Shown: positions 14,290 to 21,536 of the stretch, one piece after another
Layout: each line of letters opens with the position of its first letter
How positions within the stretch are numbered: the stretch's first letter is position 1
Source: JAZDHV01 sp043810355
GTDB lineage: Archaea; Nanobdellota; Nanobdellia; Woesearchaeales; JAGVYU01
DNA length: 27,201 bases
NCBI GenBank assembly: GCA_043810355.1
Contig: JBDROB010000007.1
Span: 1-27,201, forward strand
Reading direction: 5' to 3'
Position numbers and translations under genes: made by a program
The notes under the pieces: model-generated
The model's database searches: none
Told to the model about the DNA's origin: nothing
The model's input: the letters and a program-made list of their open reading frames with translations, nothing else

Positions 14290-14973
14290 ATGGACAAGAA
14301 ACAAATAATACAAGCATTAACAGAAGCTAAAAAGATTTCTAAAAAAAGAAATTTTAACCAAAGCATTGACCTAATCATAACTATAAAAGACCTTGATCTA
14401 AAGAAAGTTGAGAACCAAGTTGAAACATTTACACAGCTTCATTATTCTAAAGGGAAAAAAATCAAAGTATGCGGACTAGTAGGAGGAGAGCTTCTGGAAC
14501 AGTCCAAAGAATTCTTTGACAATACAATATCTGCAGAGGAGTTTGAAAAATATCAAAAAAACCCTAAATCAGCAAAAAAGCTTGCAAAAGAATATGATTA
14601 TTTTGTAGCTCAAGCAACCATAATGCCAAAGATTGCACAAATATTTGGAAAAGCATTTGGACCAAGAGGAAAAATGCCAAATCCAAAAGCAGGATGCGTA
14701 GTGCCTCCAAATGCAAATCTTGAACAATTAGGAATAAGACTTCATCATCTTGTTAGAATATCAATAAAATCAGTACCAATGATCCAGCTAATGGTCGGAA
14801 AAGAAGAGAGCAAAGAGGAAGAGATAATTGACAATATAATGAGCATTTATAATCATCTAGTACATTCACTTCCAAAAGAAGAGAGCAATATCAAGAATGT
14901 TTTCATTAAAACTACTATGGGAAAACCTGTTTTAGTAGGAAAAAAGGAAAAAGCAGAGGATGAGAAGAAATAA
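14290..14973 (+). CDS. rpl1: 50S ribosomal protein L1
   Basis: A 227-residue L1 protein, which binds 23S rRNA helices 76-78 at the E-site stalk. Recognisable parts are the N-terminal helix (KKQIIQALTEAKKISKKRNF), the second domain (VCGLVGGELLEQSKEFFDN) and the PKIAQIFGKAFGPRGKMPNPKAG signature region near the middle. A short Lys/Glu tail ends the protein. In other archaea L1 represses its own mRNA; I could not identify a binding site here with confidence. The stop is one base before the L10 ATG, so L1 and L10 are tightly coupled. Confidence 0.96.
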   Translation: MDKKQIIQALTEAKKISKKRNFNQSIDLIITIKDLDLKKVENQVETFTQLHYSKGKKIKVCGLVGGELLEQSKEFFDNTISAEEFEKYQKNPKSAKKLAKEYDYFVAQATIMPKIAQIFGKAFGPRGKMPNPKAGCVVPPNANLEQLGIRLHHLVRISIKSVPMIQLMVGKEESKEEEIIDNIMSIYNHLVHSLPKEESNIKNVFIKTTMGKPVLVGKKEKAEDEKK

Positions 14974-14974
14974 A

Positions 14975-16228
14975 ATGGCGCATGTTGCAGAATACAAGAA
15001 AAGGATAGTGAAAGAGTTTATTGACCTGATGAAGGAGTATCCTATAATCGGAGCTGTAAACCTGGAAAACATGCCAGCACCTCAACTTCAAATAATGAGA
15101 AAACAACTCAGAGGAAAAGTTGAGCTGAGAATGACAAAAAGAAGACTGATGAGATTAATAATTGAACAAGCAAAAGATGATAAAAAAGGAATTGAAGGAC
15201 TTGAAAAATACCTTGTAGGAATGCCAGCTTTACTTTTTACAAAAGAAAATCCATTCTCATTATTCAAGATAATCAAAAAGAGCAAATCAAAAGCACCTGC
15301 CAAACCAGGACAGATTGCTCCATTTGACATTGAAGTCAAAGCTGGTCCAACACAATTTGCACCTGGACCAATCATAAGTGAGCTTAGCTCCCTAGGACTC
15401 AAGACTGGAGTGGAAGAAGGCAAGGTAGTTATCAAAGCAGATGCAATTGTCGTGAAAGAAGGAGAGAAAATAAATGACAATGCAGCAAGCATGCTCCTGA
15501 GACTTGGAATAGAACCAATGGAAATCGGGCTTGATGTCACAGCTGTATTTGAAGATGGAATAATCTATGACAAGAAAACACTTAATATTGATGAAGAGCA
15601 ATTCATGAAAGATCTTGTTCAAGCAGACCAGTGGGCATTTAACCTTGCTGTTGATGCAGGAATCCACAACAAAAGGACAACTGAGTTCATGATACAGAAA
15701 GCATTCAGAGAGAGCAAAGCCATTGCAATTGATCTGGATATATTAACTGATGAAACTGTAGGGATAATGCTAGGAAAAGCAGAAGCACAGGCAAAGAGTT
15801 TGAAAGCTGATGCAAAAATACCTGATGCAGAAGAGAAGAAAGTAGAAGAGAAAGCTGAAGAGGAAAGACTTGCAGAAGCTCCTAAGAAAAAGGAGAAAGC
15901 TGAAGAACCAAAGGTTGAGGAAGAGAAGAAAAAGGAAGTTAAAGACCAACCTGCTGAAGAGAAAAAGGAAGAAAAGGTTGAAGAAAAACCAAAACTAGCT
16001 CAAGTTGAAAAAGAAGAGCAAAAAGAAGAACCTAAGAAAGAAGTGAAAGAAGAAGAAACTCCTGTTGAAGATAAAACAGAAGAAGAATCAAAAGAAGATA
16101 TTGATATTGAAGAAGAGAATAAACCAGAAGAAAAAAGTACTGATGACAAAGTCAAGGACATGGTGAAAAAAGCAAAAGATTTTGCGGAAAAAAAGATACC
16201 AAGTGCTGATGATTTATTAAAAGACTGA
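14975..16228 (+). CDS. rpl10: 50S ribosomal protein L10 (P0) with extended Lys/Glu tail
   Basis: A 417-residue P0 protein. Residues about 1-105 form the rRNA-binding domain (YKKRIVKEFIDLMKEYPIIG; MRKQLRGKVELRMTKRRL), followed by the archaeal insertion domain (GPTQFAPGPIISELSSLGLK) and helices that carry L12 dimers (EQFMKDLVQADQWAFNLAVDAGI). After about residue 280 come ~110 residues of Lys/Glu low complexity and a final helix ending KKIPSADDLLKD. The common archaeal P0 ending GLGALFG is absent, although L12 next door has it. Only one base separates it from L1. Length is greater than the family norm of roughly 330. Confidence 0.95.
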   Translation: MAHVAEYKKRIVKEFIDLMKEYPIIGAVNLENMPAPQLQIMRKQLRGKVELRMTKRRLMRLIIEQAKDDKKGIEGLEKYLVGMPALLFTKENPFSLFKIIKKSKSKAPAKPGQIAPFDIEVKAGPTQFAPGPIISELSSLGLKTGVEEGKVVIKADAIVVKEGEKINDNAASMLLRLGIEPMEIGLDVTAVFEDGIIYDKKTLNIDEEQFMKDLVQADQWAFNLAVDAGIHNKRTTEFMIQKAFRESKAIAIDLDILTDETVGIMLGKAEAQAKSLKADAKIPDAEEKKVEEKAEEERLAEAPKKKEKAEEPKVEEEKKKEVKDQPAEEKKEEKVEEKPKLAQVEKEEQKEEPKKEVKEEETPVEDKTEEESKEDIDIEEENKPEEKSTDDKVKDMVKKAKDFAEKKIPSADDLLKD

Positions 16229-16335
16229 TGTATTATATAAAAATTATAATTGATATTAAAATCAAAAGGTGTGAGATCAAAGTTAAATAAGAAGGGGACA
16301 AGAATTTCAAGTCTCTCATTTAGGAGGTAAATAAG
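16229..16335 (+). promoter_or_regulatory. L12 promoter, leader and strong ribosome-binding site
   Basis: A TATA-like box at 16233-16242 predicts a start near 16266 and a leader of about 70 bases. GGGAC (about 16298) and GTCTC (about 16312) can pair as a weak stem. The leader ends with AGGAGGT (16322-16328) seven bases before the ATG, one of the strongest ribosome-binding motifs in the window and in keeping with the several L12 copies per ribosome. Confidence 0.45.
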
Positions 16336-16650
16336 ATGGAATATATATATGCGGCAATGCTAATCCATAAAGCTGGCGGTAAAGTAGACGAAGCAACAGT
16401 CAAGAAAGTACTTGAAGCTGCAGGAGCCAAAGCTGATGATGCAAGAATCAAAGCTCTGGTTGCGGCACTTGAAGGAGTAAATATTGACGAAGCGATTGAA
16501 AAGGCTGCTATAGCACAAGTAGCTGCTGCACCTGCACAAGCTGAAGGCGGAAATGCAAAACCTGAAGGGGAAAATAAAGCACAGAAAAAAGAAGAACAGA
16601 AAAAATCAGAAGAATCAGCTGCTGCTGGATTAGGAGCACTATTCGGCTGA
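16336..16650 (+). CDS. rpl12: 50S ribosomal protein L12 (P1)
   Basis: A 104-residue acidic stalk protein. The N-terminal dimerisation helices (MEYIYAAMLIHKAGGKVDEATVKKVL; IKALVAALEGVNIDEAI) bind L10. An Ala/Gly/Glu/Lys hinge follows, and the C-terminal peptide AAAGLGALFG recruits elongation factors. Length and ending are standard for archaea. It has its own strong ribosome-binding site and probably its own promoter, and is followed by T-rich termination tracts. Confidence 0.96.
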   Translation: MEYIYAAMLIHKAGGKVDEATVKKVLEAAGAKADDARIKALVAALEGVNIDEAIEKAAIAQVAAAPAQAEGGNAKPEGENKAQKKEEQKKSEESAAAGLGALFG

Positions 16651-16676
16651 ATTTTTTATTTTTTCAATATTTTTTT
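16651..16676 (+). terminator. Oligo-T terminator of the ribosomal stalk cluster
   Basis: Three T tracts (16652-16657, 16659-16664 and 16670-16676) follow the L12 stop with no hairpin, the form typical of archaeal termination after highly expressed genes. Confidence 0.55.
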
Positions 16677-16720
16677 GCTTTTGCATACCAAGATTACTAA
16701 TTAAGAGAACGTGAGCGGAT

Positions 16721-17617
16721 ATGTTAACAATAGAAGATAAAAATAAATTATTTAAGAAGATCTCTGAAGTAAGGAAAGAGACCAAAACCTTAAGAGATGA
16801 ACTCAACTCAATCGATGAAAAGAAAGAGATAGAATTCAAGAAAAAAGAAGAGATAGGCAAAGAAATAAGAGATATCATAACTGATGTCAAATCACTGAAA
16901 AACAAGAGAAATGACCTCACTAGTTCTGTGAAAACCGGAAAAGACAGCAGAAAGGGATTGCAAGACAAGATTTCTGACAGGATAAAGAAAGTCAAGGATT
17001 ACAACCAGAAGATCCTTGATATGCAGAAAAAGCTCAAAATCAATGAAGACCCCTTTAAAATAAAGAGAGAGATTGAATTCCTAGAAAGCAAGATTGAAAC
17101 AGAGGTCATGAGCTTTCAGAAAGAAAAGGAAATGATGAAAAAGATCAAAGACCTGAAAGGAAAATATAACCAGGCAAAAGAGGTTTTAGAAGTCATCAAG
17201 GAAAAGAACCAATTCTCAAAAGAAATAGATGAACTAAAAAAAGAAGCCAATCATGAGCATAAGAAGGTCCAGGATCATGCAAAAGAAAGCCAAGAAAAGC
17301 ATGAAGAGATGATAAGCACATCAAAAAAGATAGATGAACTCAAGAAAAAAGAAGAAGAAACCTTCAAGAATTTTATTGAACAAAAAAATAAGTTCAATGA
17401 AGTCAGCGAAAAATTAAAAGATAAACTAAAACTAATGAATGAACTTGATCAAGAAGCAAAAAAACATAAAGTAGAAATCAATGAGCAAAGAGAAGACAAG
17501 AGAGATAATGACTTGAAAAGCAAAGAGAAAATGGTTGAAGAGAAAATCAAGAAAAGACAGAAATTGACAACAGAAGATCTACTGGTGTATCAGAGCAAAG
17601 AAGAGAAGCAATCCTGA
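16721..17617 (+). CDS. Archaeal coiled-coil protein (COG1340-like)
   Basis: A 298-residue protein that is almost entirely charged heptad repeats. Helical segments run from about 3 to 90 (KIKKISEVRKETKTL-like pattern), break near NEDPFKIKREIEFLESKIETE (about 107-127), and continue to about 285. Overall length, charge and the central 'hairpin' break fit the conserved archaeal coiled-coil proteins of COG1340, whose function is unknown; this is recognition by pattern. There is no membrane segment or catalytic motif. No convincing TATA box is seen at the usual distance; it may depend on a GTGAGCGG motif before the ATG. It stands between the stalk cluster and the convergent S27ae gene. Confidence 0.75.
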   Translation: MLTIEDKNKLFKKISEVRKETKTLRDELNSIDEKKEIEFKKKEEIGKEIRDIITDVKSLKNKRNDLTSSVKTGKDSRKGLQDKISDRIKKVKDYNQKILDMQKKLKINEDPFKIKREIEFLESKIETEVMSFQKEKEMMKKIKDLKGKYNQAKEVLEVIKEKNQFSKEIDELKKEANHEHKKVQDHAKESQEKHEEMISTSKKIDELKKKEEETFKNFIEQKNKFNEVSEKLKDKLKLMNELDQEAKKHKVEINEQREDKRDNDLKSKEKMVEEKIKKRQKLTTEDLLVYQSKEEKQS

Positions 17618-17735
17618 TTCTTATTTTAAAAAAAAATAAATAATAATAATTTTATATCTTTAATAATAATCTTATGTCTTCTTTAGAATATGTCATTTTA
17701 TGCTCTTAAATAGGTTATTTAGAATCTTTCTTGAT

Positions 17736-17996
17736 TCATTTAGCAGATTTAGCAGCTTCCTTAAGATCTTTCTCAACATCTTTAGTGCTAAATTCAGTAT
17801 AATTGCATTTGCCGCAGGTAATCCTGTCCTTGTGCTGAGCCATCAAATAAGAAGGGCCGCATTTAGGGCATGTCTTGTTTTTCAATTTGATTGAATCACC
17901 AGAAACTACATATTTTTTCCATGATTGTGTAGTTGATTTCTTTGATTTAGACTTTCCGCCTTTTGCTTCTTTTCCCTTGTCTTTATTGTCTGCCAT
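17736..17996 (-). CDS. rps27ae: 30S ribosomal protein S27ae
   Basis: An 86-residue zinc-binding ribosomal protein. A Lys-rich N-terminus leads to SWKKYVVSGDSIKLKNKTCPKCG and then ITCGKCNYTEF, with the Cys4 zinc site (CPKC…CGKC). An acidic/Lys C-terminal helix follows. Several ATGs are possible (17996, 17999, 18005) and a TTG at 18014. The one at 17996 gives MADNK and is preceded by GAGATGAT (18008-18001), a near match to the Shine-Dalgarno consensus. Last in the rpo7-spt4-rps24e-rps27ae operon. Confidence 0.92.
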   Translation of the reverse strand: MADNKDKGKEAKGGKSKSKKSTTQSWKKYVVSGDSIKLKNKTCPKCGPSYLMAQHKDRITCGKCNYTEFSTKDVEKDLKEAAKSAK

Positions 17997-18021
17997 CATT
18001 ATCATCTCGATCAATCATGAT

Positions 18022-18399
18022 CTATTCTGTTTTATTCTCTTTTGACTCTTCCTTTTTATCATCTGTCTTTACCTCAGGTTTTGACTCTGATTTTGTCTCG
18101 GGTCCAGAATCATCTTCTTTCTTCTCATCCTTATCCACTTTTTTCCCTTTCTTTTTTGGCTCAATCTTCCTTAGATTGTCAACATTATCATAAATAAAAG
18201 CAGTAATTACAGCTTTTTTTATACCATACTTTGGTGTAATCTTCCTTATCACAACCAAGGAAGGATCAACTTTTTTTAAAGCAGCAACTTTTTTTACTGC
18301 ATCCTTTTTTGACCAAGGCACAACCTCAAAATCAATCTCAATAATCAATTCTTTCCTATTCAATAAAAATGAGTCCTTTTCTTCAATAATATTTACCAT
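18022..18399 (-). CDS. rps24e: 30S ribosomal protein S24e
   Basis: A 125-residue protein. The S24e fold is recognisable in LNRKELIIEIDFEVVPWSKKDAVKKVAALKK, VVIRKITPKYGIKKAVITAFIYD and the following Lys run. The last ~40 residues are a Lys/Asp/Glu tail not found in most homologues. AAGGGG just upstream of the ATG can serve as ribosome-binding site. The gene sits between spt4 and rps27ae, its conserved archaeal position; the DUF359 gene often found in this operon is absent. Confidence 0.94.
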   Translation of the reverse strand: MVNIIEEKDSFLLNRKELIIEIDFEVVPWSKKDAVKKVAALKKVDPSLVVIRKITPKYGIKKAVITAFIYDNVDNLRKIEPKKKGKKVDKDEKKEDDSGPETKSESKPEVKTDDKKEESKENKTE

Positions 18400-18410
18400 A
18401 GAATATCCCC

Positions 18411-18596
18411 TTATCTAACCTTAATAGCATACTCTCCCTTGACATTATGGCCTACTTTTCCGGCAATAACAGATTTTTTAGGATCAATAATGAAAAGCCT
18501 GCCCTGCCAATTTGTAGAGAATTGAGCCTTCTTGCAAATAGGACAAGCAGGTCCTTCAACAAATATCTGGCATCCTTTACAAACTTTTTTTTTCAT
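18411..18596 (-). CDS. spt4: Transcription elongation factor Spt4 (RpoE2)
   Basis: A 61-residue zinc protein that pairs with the Spt5 NGN domain on RNA polymerase. The zinc ligands are in CKGC (C6, C9) and CPIC (C18, C21). STNWQGRLFIIDP and IAGKVGHNVKGEYAIKVR are characteristic of archaeal Spt4. Its ATG overlaps the rpo7 stop by four bases (ATGA), so translation is coupled. The family identification is clear despite the small size. Confidence 0.95.
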   Translation of the reverse strand: MKKKVCKGCQIFVEGPACPICKKAQFSTNWQGRLFIIDPKKSVIAGKVGHNVKGEYAIKVR

Positions 18597-19207
18597 TTTT
18601 TCTTATCCTTTTTTCCTTTTTTTTCTTTTGTTTCTTTATCATCTTTCTTTTTATCGTCCTTTCCTTTATTAGGCGATTGTTCCTCTTCAATCCAGTCAAG
18701 CCTTCCAAGACTTGGCTGCCTCATTGTCAATCCTATCTTTGGGTTTGAAAGATCCTTGAATGAAACAGCAATTATACGTGCCCTGCACATATCCTCAACC
18801 TTAAGAGTCTTCTTAGACTCTTTTCCAGCCAAAGTCTTATCTTTTGAAAAGCTGACAAAATCATCCATTGTCTGTGAAATATGAATCATACCCTCAATAG
18901 GGCCTAGAGTTATAAACACACCAAAATCAGCGACATCCTTGATCTTTCCAAGGGTAACTTCCTGCATTTCTGGCTTGAATGTCAAAAGCTCAAATTCAGT
19001 ATCATAATAAGGAGCTCCGTCACCTGATATAATTGTTCCCTGACCAATATTACTAATATTTGCGACATCAATGCTGATACCCAGCTCTTCTGAGATATAT
19101 CCTTCATATTTTTTTCTGATTCTATCTGTAATCGCCTCTTCCAAAGGCATATCAAAGAGTTTTGGAGGAAGCCTTATATGGTCCTTTATCTGCACTTTGT
19201 AGAACAT
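18593..19207 (-). CDS. rpo7: DNA-directed RNA polymerase subunit Rpo7 (RpoE1)
   Basis: A 204-residue stalk subunit of RNA polymerase. The N-terminal RNP domain starts MFYKVQIKDHIRLPPKLF. The S1-type RNA-binding domain follows (LGKIKDVADFGVFITLGPIEGMIHISQ). Normal Rpo7 ends near KIGLTMRQPSLGRLDW; here about 30 residues of Lys/Asp/Glu tail are added. The frame is open 21 codons further upstream, but the ATG at 19207 begins the conserved fold and has a TATA box at 19233-19240, 26-33 bases away. It heads the rpo7-spt4-rps24e-rps27ae operon. Two palindromes abut its promoter. Confidence 0.95.
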   Translation of the reverse strand: MFYKVQIKDHIRLPPKLFDMPLEEAITDRIRKKYEGYISEELGISIDVANISNIGQGTIISGDGAPYYDTEFELLTFKPEMQEVTLGKIKDVADFGVFITLGPIEGMIHISQTMDDFVSFSKDKTLAGKESKKTLKVEDMCRARIIAVSFKDLSNPKIGLTMRQPSLGRLDWIEEEQSPNKGKDDKKKDDKETKEKKGKKDKKK

Positions 19208-19232
19208 TTTAGTATATGGAAGTAATAAGGGG

Positions 19233-19287
19233 TTTTTAAAGGTTTCTAATTCTTGATTAGAATACCTCAAAAAGCTATGCTTTTTGA
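19233..19287 (-). promoter_or_regulatory. rpo7 promoter with two adjacent palindromes
   Basis: The TATA box TTTAAAAA on the minus strand is at 19240-19233. Next to it lie TTCTAAT/ATTAGAA (19244-19250 and 19256-19262, 5-base spacer) and TCAAAAAGC/GCTTTTTGA (19267-19275 and 19279-19287, spacer TAT). The second can extend by ACCT/AGGT with one bulged base. They may be operator sites, or the second may terminate the upstream PIN transcript. Confidence 0.45.
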
Positions 19288-19392
19288 AGGTTGCGTTTTA
19301 GAATATAAATAATATAATTTATTGATTTTTTAGTTTTTTAGCCATAAGAAGTAAATCCCTATTCTATCCGGCGGGTCAATTGATGCCTATTT

Positions 19393-19779
19393 TTAGCTGT
19401 TGTTTAGGATTAAATACTTTTTTTGCCTTAATGTGATATATTTTTTTGAATTTTCATTTAGTTTTCTAATTAGATTCATATCTCTTGTTGCGACAATAAA
19501 ACCCTTTTTTTCAAGAATAAGGTCATCTGTATGTTTTTTTTCAATTGTTTTTATTACCTTTATATCCTTATCTCTTTTCAATTGCAATGCCATCTTTGCA
19601 ATCTTGCTGGTTCTTGAATTGTCCCGATCAATCAATGTATTTAACTCATCCACTGATCTGTCAAGAATATAAAGATCATACTTGAAATCACAGACTCTTT
19701 TCAATTCTGAGAAAATGTCTACATTGAACTGGAAAGGTATCATAAGGAAGTTTGTGTCTAACAGGATTTTTTGTTTCAT
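19393..19779 (-). CDS. PIN-domain ribonuclease-like protein (Fcf1/COG1412 type)
   Basis: A 128-residue single PIN domain. Acidic residues of the Mg-dependent nuclease site are visible: D8 in ILLDTNFLM, E45 in SVDEL, D85/D86 in HTDDLIL, and D100 in VATRDMNLI. Archaeal proteins of this type sit next to the rpo7 operon in many genomes and are related to Fcf1/Utp24, which processes pre-rRNA; a similar role is likely but unproven. A TATA box at 19802-19809, 23-30 bases before the ATG, predicts a leaderless mRNA. No antitoxin-like gene is adjacent, which argues against a VapC toxin. The eIF2-gamma gene often found nearby is absent. Confidence 0.85.
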   Translation of the reverse strand: MKQKILLDTNFLMIPFQFNVDIFSELKRVCDFKYDLYILDRSVDELNTLIDRDNSRTSKIAKMALQLKRDKDIKVIKTIEKKHTDDLILEKKGFIVATRDMNLIRKLNENSKKYITLRQKKYLILNNS

Positions 19780-19839
19780 TTATCTAGTTAATTGTTTATT
19801 ATTATAAAAATGTTATTGGTAATTTCTTTAATTTAAATG

Positions 19840-19902
19840 TATTATACATGGGTATAATATAGGGAACGAATTCAAGGTGAAAGTAATATCAAATTGAATT
19901 CG
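19840..19902. repeat. Two inverted repeats in the PIN/zinc-ribbon gap
   Basis: TATTATAC (19840-19847) and GTATAATA (19852-19859) pair around ATGG, and CGAATTCAA (19867-19875) and TTGAATTCG (19894-19902) pair around 18 bases. They lie in the 189-base space between divergent genes. Their role is not known. Confidence 0.5.
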
Positions 19903-19968
19903 GAATTAGATGTTTTTAAAACTGATTATGATAAAGTTTAAATATGTTTAATCAATCTGTTTATCAAA

Positions 19969-20163
19969 ATGATGCAAAAAAGAATCAGGAAGGTAGGAGA
20001 AGGGCATTCTAAAGTAAAGAAATGCCCGAATTGCGGACATCCAATACTTCATGAGACAGTTGCAACCAAAGGAGGAGATTTCTGCAGAAAATGCGGATTT
20101 TTCTTTGGGATCAAACCTGATGCTGATAATCTAGGGGGATATCAACAAGAAAACCTGGAATAG
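19969..20163 (+). CDS. Small zinc-ribbon protein
   Basis: A 64-residue protein with one clear zinc ribbon: C19 and C22 in KCPNCGHPI, then C39 and C42 in CRKCGFFFG. The N-terminus is basic (MMQKRIRKVGEGHSKVKK), the C-terminus polar. This resembles short nucleic-acid-binding zinc ribbons, but no specific family is recognised. The start at 19969 (or 19972) is supported by a TATA box at 19937-19944, 25-32 bases upstream. The gene stands alone and converges with the antiporter gene. Confidence 0.75.
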   Translation: MMQKRIRKVGEGHSKVKKCPNCGHPILHETVATKGGDFCRKCGFFFGIKPDADNLGGYQQENLE

Positions 20164-20175
20164 AATAAGGTAAAA

Positions 20176-21405
20176 CTAATTCTTTTTCTTTTTTTGAGAA
20201 CTGACAGTATCTGATTGTGTAGGGATAAAATTCTTTCCAAAGATCAAATGGGAAAACTTTGCAAGCAATGTTGAGAGTATGATTGAATAGATCAGGAATG
20301 CCAATGAAAGATTCAGGACAGGCTGTATCCCAGGAATATTAAGTGTTGACAAGGTGAATGCAACTACTGCAACTGCAATTCCTTTCTGGACACTCAAAGA
20401 CATAAAAATCTTGTCTTTTACATTGAAATGCTCACTCTTAAGGCTGAGGAAGATAGCAAGCCCCCTGATAAATATGTAGATGACAAATAGAAGAATTGAC
20501 TTGAAGAAGAAATTAAAAGTAAATGGCACTGAAATGATCAGACCAATCAAGATAAAAAGAAGTATTTCCAAAGAATTTGCAAACATGCTTGAGAATTCTG
20601 ACAGATGAGATTTCTCCTTGACATATACAGTGCCAAAAAACAATCCCATGATTGTAACAGCCAAAACACCATTTCCACCAAGGTTCTCTGCAATGATATA
20701 GGATAACAATGCTGATGTGATTATTGCAATCGGAGAGAGAGTCTCAGAATACTGCCTCCTCATAATCCTGAAGACAATTATTCCGACAAAAATACCTGCA
20801 CCAAGACCAGAGATTATCTGCTGAAGGAAAGGAATGATCTGATCAACAAAACTAGACACTACTGTGACATTTGCTCCCTGAAGATTATTCATCAGATCAA
20901 GGATGATAAAAGGAATCAGAACAACAACAGGAGTATTGACCAGTGACTCAACCTCAAGGAATTGAGCAACCTTACTTTTAGTGTCTTTAAAAATCGTCAT
21001 GATAGTTGCAGGATCAGTGCCTGACATAAGGCTTGAAAAAATAAGAGCAAACCAAATATTGATTATATCTGGATCAACGATCAGAGTAGCCAGTGTCAAA
21101 AGTGTAAGGTTAAATAAAAGGAATATTACTGTCAATTTCAATACTGAAAAAGAGAATAAATTGAATTCCCTGAACTTAAAACGCGACGATGAGTCAAATA
21201 CTATCATGACAAGAGCGAGAATTGAAGTCGCTGTAAGAAACAATGGTGGAAAGTCAAAATAAGGAAAGAAACCCATAACCATGCCAATCAATATCAATAA
21301 TAAGATATTAGGTATTTTCAAGTACCTGGAAATGAGAGTAGTGAAGATTCCAGCAAGTAAAAGCACTGCTAGAACAGTCAGAAATGATAAAGTCGGGTCT
21401 GCCAT
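20176..21405 (-). CDS. Cation:proton antiporter, CPA1/NhaP-like
   Basis: A 409-residue protein with about 12 hydrophobic spans, normal for a CPA-type exchanger that trades Na+ or K+ for H+ across the membrane. The unwound-helix motif is GTDPATIMTIF (T130-D131-P132). The following motif reads LEVESLVNTPVVVLI; in most CPA1 proteins it is ES-L-L-N-D, so the usual ion-binding Asp is Thr158 here. There is no C-terminal regulatory domain, only a short basic tail. A TATA-like TTATATATAA (21441-21450) and a GAGGA motif precede the ATG. It is divergent from the CCA enzyme gene. Family clear; ion specificity uncertain because of the altered site. Confidence 0.85.
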   Translation of the reverse strand: MADPTLSFLTVLAVLLLAGIFTTLISRYLKIPNILLLILIGMVMGFFPYFDFPPLFLTATSILALVMIVFDSSSRFKFREFNLFSFSVLKLTVIFLLFNLTLLTLATLIVDPDIINIWFALIFSSLMSGTDPATIMTIFKDTKSKVAQFLEVESLVNTPVVVLIPFIILDLMNNLQGANVTVVSSFVDQIIPFLQQIISGLGAGIFVGIIVFRIMRRQYSETLSPIAIITSALLSYIIAENLGGNGVLAVTIMGLFFGTVYVKEKSHLSEFSSMFANSLEILLFILIGLIISVPFTFNFFFKSILLFVIYIFIRGLAIFLSLKSEHFNVKDKIFMSLSVQKGIAVAVVAFTLSTLNIPGIQPVLNLSLAFLIYSIILSTLLAKFSHLIFGKNFIPTQSDTVSSQKKKKN

Positions 21406-21440
21406 TGGTTCCTCTTTTCTACTCTAATAGATATAATGTA

Positions 21441-21514
21441 TTATATATAAATATTTGGATTTGTTAATGAGATAATTTATTAATAAGATGTTGAAAAAGG
21501 CAAAACTTTTATAG
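21441..21514. promoter_or_regulatory. Divergent promoters of antiporter and CCA enzyme
   Basis: TTATATATAA (21441-21450) faces the antiporter on the minus strand. TTTTATAG (21507-21514) lies 23-30 bases before the CCA enzyme ATG at 21537 and selects that start. Confidence 0.45.
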
Positions 21515-21536
21515 TATGTTGGTATGGTTTTTTCCT

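Noticed and set aside
19393..19779. PIN protein as a VapC toxin
   Set aside because: No small antitoxin gene adjoins it, and its position next to the rpo7 operon matches the conserved archaeal Fcf1-like gene.
19921..19936. Box C/D-like pair CTGA and ATGATAA
   Set aside because: Short, imperfect motifs in AT-rich DNA overlapping the zinc-ribbon gene promoter; no matching second pair or guide arrangement.
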